DNA from: Akkermansia muciniphila
Lineage (GTDB): Bacteria; Pseudomonadota; Gammaproteobacteria; Burkholderiales; Burkholderiaceae_C
Length of the DNA: 8,991 nucleotides
Assembly (NCBI GenBank): GCA_943327015.2
Contig: CALPVM020000073.1
Coordinates: 1-8,991, forward strand
Reading direction: 5' to 3'
Under the pieces are notes generated by a model. It did no database searches. It was not told where the DNA came from and saw only the letters and a list, made by a program, of their open reading frames with translations. Position 1 is the stretch's first letter; every line of letters begins with the position of its first letter. This document shows, piece by piece, positions 5,794 through 8,991 of the stretch. The translations under genes and the position numbers were made by a program.

Positions 5794-7143
5794 ATGACTT
5801 CTGTTTTTAACTTCACTTTTGTTCCGTGGTTTCGCTCTGTTGCGCCCTACATCCACAAATTTCGTAACCAAACGTTTGTAGTGGGCATTGCCGGTGAGGC
5901 AATTGAAGCCGGACGGCTCACCAGTCTGGCGCAAGACCTGGCCATGATCCAAAGTATGGGCGTCAAAATTGTGCTGGTGCATGGATTCAGACCCCAGGTC
6001 AATGAGCAGTTACTCGCCAAAGGCCATACCCCCAAGTACAGCAACGGCATCCGCATTACCGACATGGTGGCACTCGATTGTGCCCAAGAAGCCGCTGGCC
6101 AGTTACGCTATGAAATTGAGGCCGCCTTTAGCCAAGGACTGCCCAATACCCCAATGGCAGACTCCACGGTGCGCGTGATATCTGGCAACTTTATTACCGC
6201 AAGGCCGGTTGGCATTGTGAATGGCGTAGATTTTCAGCACTCCGGCGTCGTACGTAAGGTCGATATTGCCGGGATTACACGCACTTTAGACATGGGTGCG
6301 CTGGTACTGATTTCGCCTTTTGGTTTCTCGCCCACCGGTGAGGCTTTTAACCTCACCATGGAAGAAGTGGCCACCTCAGTATCCATTGCACTGCAAGCCG
6401 ATAAACTGATATTTTTGACCGAAGTGCCCGGTATCCGTTCGCGCCCCAGCGACCCTGCTGGCGAAGACAACCCGATTGACACCGAACTCCCCCTGGCCCA
6501 AGCAGAAAAGCTGCTATCCGAGCTGCCCCAAGCCAACCAACCCACCGACACCGCTTTTTACCTGCAACACTGCGTCAAGGCCTGCAAAGCCGGCGTAGAA
6601 CGCAGCCACATCATTCCGTTTGCCGTGGACGGCTCTATTTTGTTGGAGGTGTATGTACACGACGGCATAGGCACCATGGTGGTCGATGAAAAACTGGAAG
6701 AACTGCGCGAAGCCACCGCCGACGATGTGGGCGGCATTTTGCAACTAATTGAGCCGTTTGAAAACGATGGCACCTTGGTTAAACGTAGCCGCACCGAAAT
6801 AGAACGCGATGCCGGATACTACACGGTACTGGAGCACGACGGTATTATTTTTGCCTGCGCCGCACTTTACCCCTACCCCGAAGCACGCACGGCCGAGATG
6901 GCGGCGTTGACTGTTTCGCCCGAATCGCAAGGCCAGGGCGATGGCGAGCGGGTGCTCAAACGGGTAGAACAGCGCGCCAAGGCTGCCGGACTGCAAAGCA
7001 TTTTTGTTCTCACTACCCGCACCATGCACTGGTTTATTAAACGTGGGTTTGTGCCGGTAGACCCCGACTGGCTGCCCGAAGCCCGCAAACGCAAATACAA
7101 CTGGGACCGCAAAAGCCAGGTTCTGGTTAAAAAACTAACGTAG
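5794..7143 (+). CDS. argA: N-acetylglutamate synthase (classical ArgA)
   Basis: This protein makes N-acetyl-L-glutamate from glutamate and acetyl-CoA, the first step of arginine synthesis. It is 449 residues, close to the E. coli protein. The N-terminal amino-acid-kinase-like domain (about 15-295) has FVVGIAGEAI, KIVLVHGFRPQVN, the ISGNF strand and LIFLTEVPGI. This domain is usually where arginine feedback acts. The C-terminal GNAT acetyltransferase domain (about 300-449) has LREATADDVGGI, AALTVSPESQGQGDG with the acetyl-CoA loop at 379-384, and FIKRGF. The start at ATG 5794 has no strong ribosome binding site. It lies 30 nt after the repeat-protein gene, with no terminator between, so read-through from the fumarase-murI unit is plausible. 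Its last 9 bp overlap dsbB tail to tail. Confidence 0.97.
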   Translation: MTSVFNFTFVPWFRSVAPYIHKFRNQTFVVGIAGEAIEAGRLTSLAQDLAMIQSMGVKIVLVHGFRPQVNEQLLAKGHTPKYSNGIRITDMVALDCAQEAAGQLRYEIEAAFSQGLPNTPMADSTVRVISGNFITARPVGIVNGVDFQHSGVVRKVDIAGITRTLDMGALVLISPFGFSPTGEAFNLTMEEVATSVSIALQADKLIFLTEVPGIRSRPSDPAGEDNPIDTELPLAQAEKLLSELPQANQPTDTAFYLQHCVKACKAGVERSHIIPFAVDGSILLEVYVHDGIGTMVVDEKLEELREATADDVGGILQLIEPFENDGTLVKRSRTEIERDAGYYTVLEHDGIIFACAALYPYPEARTAEMAALTVSPESQGQGDGERVLKRVEQRAKAAGLQSIFVLTTRTMHWFIKRGFVPVDPDWLPEARKRKYNWDRKSQVLVKKLT

Positions 7144-7641
7144 TCTGCGCCACACCATCAATATGCCGAATGTGGCGATGGTGCAAAAACAAACGAACGA
7201 CCAGTTGGCAATCGATCCACCCAAAAACGTCCAGTCCACGGCACTGCAGTCACCACTGCCCTTAAAAATCATGGGAATGGCACGCTGCAACGGAAAGTTC
7301 TCAATCATTCCATACAGGTCGCGCCCACACGACACCACCTCAGGTGGATACCACTGCAGCCAGCTTTGGCGTGCTGCCACAAAAGCCCCACCAGCTGCCA
7401 GTAACACCAGCAACACGTTGCCACCTACAAGCACTTTTTTGGCGTCACTTAAAGCGGTACAAGCTGCAACCACTGCCACCAACACCAAGGCATAGCGCTG
7501 CACAATGCACATCGGACAAGGCTCCAAGCCCACCACGTGTTGCAAATACATGCCATAAAGTAGCAAACCCAAACAACCCAAGCTCACCAAAAACATCAAG
7601 CGACGTGGAAAACGATCCATCCAGTGCAGTAGAAAATTCAA
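7135..7641 (-). CDS. dsbB: Disulfide bond formation protein DsbB
   Basis: This inner-membrane protein reoxidises periplasmic DsbA and passes the electrons to quinone. The 168-residue chain has four hydrophobic spans (about 12-34, 46-64, 69-89, 141-163). The first periplasmic loop holds the CxxC pair C42/C45 in EPCPMCIVQR, and the second loop holds C105 (VVSCGRD) and C132 (GDCSAVDW). The Arg just after the CxxC (R49) matches the quinone-site Arg of E. coli DsbB. TTG 7641 is chosen because AAAGGA lies 8 nt before it. ATG 7620 (MDRFPRRL, 161 residues) is the alternative. DsbB would serve exported cysteine proteins such as the C-x4-C peptidase in this window, but no specific link is shown. Confidence 0.95.
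   Translation of the reverse strand: MNFLLHWMDRFPRRLMFLVSLGCLGLLLYGMYLQHVVGLEPCPMCIVQRYALVLVAVVAACTALSDAKKVLVGGNVLLVLLAAGGAFVAARQSWLQWYPPEVVSCGRDLYGMIENFPLQRAIPMIFKGSGDCSAVDWTFLGGSIANWSFVCFCTIATFGILMVWRRLR
7149..7183. repeat. Two interlaced inverted repeats at the argA/dsbB 3' junction
   Basis: GCCACA (7149-7154) pairs with TGTGGC (7171-7176), and CACCATC (7153-7159) pairs with GATGGTG (7177-7183). The arms overlap and interlace, so the two stems are alternatives or would form a pseudoknot. They lie 5 nt past the argA stop and inside the end of dsbB. On the minus strand a run of six T lies 18 nt beyond, right after the dsbB stop. No T run follows on the plus strand. It may act as a poor terminator or be a by-product of coding sequence. 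Confidence 0.3.
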
Positions 7642-7649
7642 AATATCAT

Positions 7650-7655
7650 TCCTTT
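7650..7655 (-). promoter_or_regulatory. Ribosome binding site selecting the dsbB TTG start
   Basis: AAAGGA reads at 7655-7650 on the minus strand, 8 nt before TTG 7641. The only ATG close to it is out of frame and stops almost at once. The next in-frame ATG (7620) is 29 nt away. Confidence 0.6.
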
Positions 7656-7719
7656 CACCTATGGAAATACGCAAACATTTAAACTAAGCTTACCATTAAC
7701 CTGAATACGAAAGAATTTT

Positions 7720-7992
7720 ATGGCGCGTACCGTGAACTGCATCAAATTGGGCAAAGAAGCAGAGGGCCTTGATTTTGCACCCTACCCCGGCGAATTGGGC
7801 AAACGCATTTGGGAAAACGTGAGCAAAGAAGCCTGGGCTGCCTGGCTTAAACACCAAACGATGCTGCTCAATGAAAACCGCCTGAACATGGCCGATGCAC
7901 GGGCCCGCCAGTATCTAGTTCGACAAATGGAAAACCATTTTTTTGGTGGTGGAGCTGACGCTGCCCAAGGCTACGTGCCGCCTAGCGCATAG
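7720..7992 (+). CDS. yggX: Probable Fe(2+)-trafficking protein YggX
   Basis: This 90-residue protein matches the YggX family along its length: MARTVNCIKL with Cys7, then YPGELGKRIWENVSKEAWAAWLKHQTMLLNE, NRLNMADARAR and a short GYVPP tail. YggX proteins in enteric bacteria protect or help repair oxidant-sensitive Fe-S clusters and are linked to intracellular iron handling. The start ATG 7720 has a weak purine-rich GAAAGAA upstream. The 78-nt gap to the divergent dsbB start holds no convincing -35/-10 pair in either direction. mnmC follows 11 nt after the stop, so the two are probably co-transcribed. Confidence 0.96.
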   Translation: MARTVNCIKLGKEAEGLDFAPYPGELGKRIWENVSKEAWAAWLKHQTMLLNENRLNMADARARQYLVRQMENHFFGGGADAAQGYVPPSA

Positions 7993-8003
7993 CGCTTAAA
8001 GTG

Positions 8004-8991
8004 ATGCAGGCACCGTTACCCAATTGGGCAGATCGCTCCGTTTGGACGGTGCTGGATACTGCTTTTCAAGGCGGCGCTAATTTACTTGGCACTTGGCAAA
8101 ACTGGTTAATTGACCCGCAGCATCCCCGCATGCTGCATTATGTGGCGGTAGTTGAAGAAGCTGACTTACCCGACTGGTTTGACTTAGCTGACAACTACTA
8201 CCACGACCCACAATTAGAACGCCTAGCCTCGGCACTGGCCGAACAATGCATGGGGGTGCAGCATGGTTTTCACCGCATCTTGCTGCAGGACGGGCACGTT
8301 TCATTGACATTGTGTGTAGGCGCGCTTAAAAGCACGCTCGACGAACTCCGGCTGCAGGCAGATCAAGTTTTGGTAGATGTTTTTAATCCCGCATGGGACG
8401 GCTGGGCTGTTAAGTCGCTCACGCGCCATTGCAAGCGCGGCACACGCGTCTGCATGTCTGACTTTGAAGATGGCTTATTTTTGCATTTGCACCAAGCTGG
8501 TTTCAAACCCATAGAGTCAAATGCAGGGTTTGAAGTAGAGTACGCACCCGACTGGGAGATTAAAACCAGCCGCCAAACTAACTATGCCTACCCGCACCCT
8601 GCTGGGCGTTGCGCTATTGTGGGTGCGGGCTTGTCAGGTGCCAGTATTGCCCAAGCGCTGGCGTTGCGTGGTTGGCAAGTGACCGTGTTTGACACGCATG
8701 CAAGCCCGGCACAAGCTGCCTCCGGCTTGCCGGCGGGAGTGGTTGCTCCCTATGTTACCGCTGACGATTGCGCGCGCTCCCGTATGTCGCGCTGTGGCAC
8801 ACGGCTTATGCTCCACCATGCCCACCGGCTGTTAACAGAAGGTCAAGACTGGAGTGGCACGGGCGTACAAGAACACCGTTTTGACAGCGCCACACGCTTG
8901 CAACCCCTATGGCACACCCACGCAGGGTGGATCAAGCCTTCCAAACTGATTGATGCTTGGTTACAGCAACCCGGCATTACTTTTAAAGGCA
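8004..8991 (+). CDS. mnmC: MnmC-type tRNA mnm5s2U biosynthesis protein, 5' part, with degraded methyltransferase domain
   Basis: The open frame runs 329 codons from ATG 8004 to the window edge. Full MnmC has a SAM methyltransferase half and an FAD oxidoreductase half that together finish mnm5s2U at the wobble base of some tRNAs. Residues 8-185 match the methyltransferase half (WTVLDTAF, GTWQNW, PRMLHYVAV). However, the first ~55 family residues are missing and the SAM loop GFGTGLNF reads AFQGGANL. The usual LDGFAPAKNPDMW reads VDVFNPAWDGWAV. The FAD half begins near 200 with an intact AIVGAGLSGASIAQALALRGW (G207, G209, G212, then D230) and ASGLPAG. An in-frame stop at 7983-7985 rules out a longer start except GTG 8001. 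It probably shares a transcript with yggX. Likely only the oxidoreductase half is active. Confidence 0.88.
   Translation, partial: MQAPLPNWADRSVWTVLDTAFQGGANLLGTWQNWLIDPQHPRMLHYVAVVEEADLPDWFDLADNYYHDPQLERLASALAEQCMGVQHGFHRILLQDGHVSLTLCVGALKSTLDELRLQADQVLVDVFNPAWDGWAVKSLTRHCKRGTRVCMSDFEDGLFLHLHQAGFKPIESNAGFEVEYAPDWEIKTSRQTNYAYPHPAGRCAIVGAGLSGASIAQALALRGWQVTVFDTHASPAQAASGLPAGVVAPYVTADDCARSRMSRCGTRLMLHHAHRLLTEGQDWSGTGVQEHRFDSATRLQPLWHTHAGWIKPSKLIDAWLQQPGITFKG

Overview
The window looks like ordinary chromosome from a betaproteobacterium, most likely Burkholderiales. The reasons are the S6 sequence followed by a PriB-like start, classical ArgA, YggX, DsbB and a bifunctional-type MnmC whose wording resembles Burkholderiales homologues. 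The genus cannot be settled from the sequence alone. Most genes sit near 55-58% GC in hand-counted lines. The M23 peptidase gene is clearly more AT-rich. No rRNA, tRNA, CRISPR array or transposase was seen.

Left end (1-629): on the minus strand, rpsF (ribosomal protein S6) is followed by the first codons of a probable priB that runs off the window. A strong extended -10 promoter and a roughly 80-nt leader with a hairpin lie upstream of rpsF. The other side of this intergenic region leads, divergently, into an exported M23-family metallopeptidase (630-1730) with two tandem copies of an N-terminal module and three C-x4-C cysteine pairs.

Centre (1811-7143): four closely spaced plus-strand genes, probably one transcription unit. 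They are class I fumarase (TCA cycle), glutamate racemase MurI (D-Glu for peptidoglycan), an unrecognised 518-residue protein, and ArgA (first step of arginine synthesis). The gaps are 17, 12 and 30 nt. The unrecognised protein is the most novel item: about 180 residues are built from a degenerate pentapeptide Pro-x-hydrophobic-(D/N/S/K)-hydrophobic, predicted to form a strand-rich solenoid or fibre-like domain, followed by a helical C-terminal domain. Three of these four genes touch glutamate or central metabolism, but nothing in the sequence ties the repeat protein to them functionally.

Right end (7135-8991): dsbB (disulfide-bond oxidoreductase, minus strand) overlaps the 3' end of argA tail to tail by 9 bp. 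yggX (iron trafficking and Fe-S protection) diverges from dsbB. It is followed 11 nt later by mnmC (tRNA wobble-uridine modification), which runs off the right edge. This MnmC lacks the usual first ~55 residues and has a degraded SAM-binding motif, while its FAD-binding oxidoreductase motif is intact. The methyltransferase half therefore looks lost.
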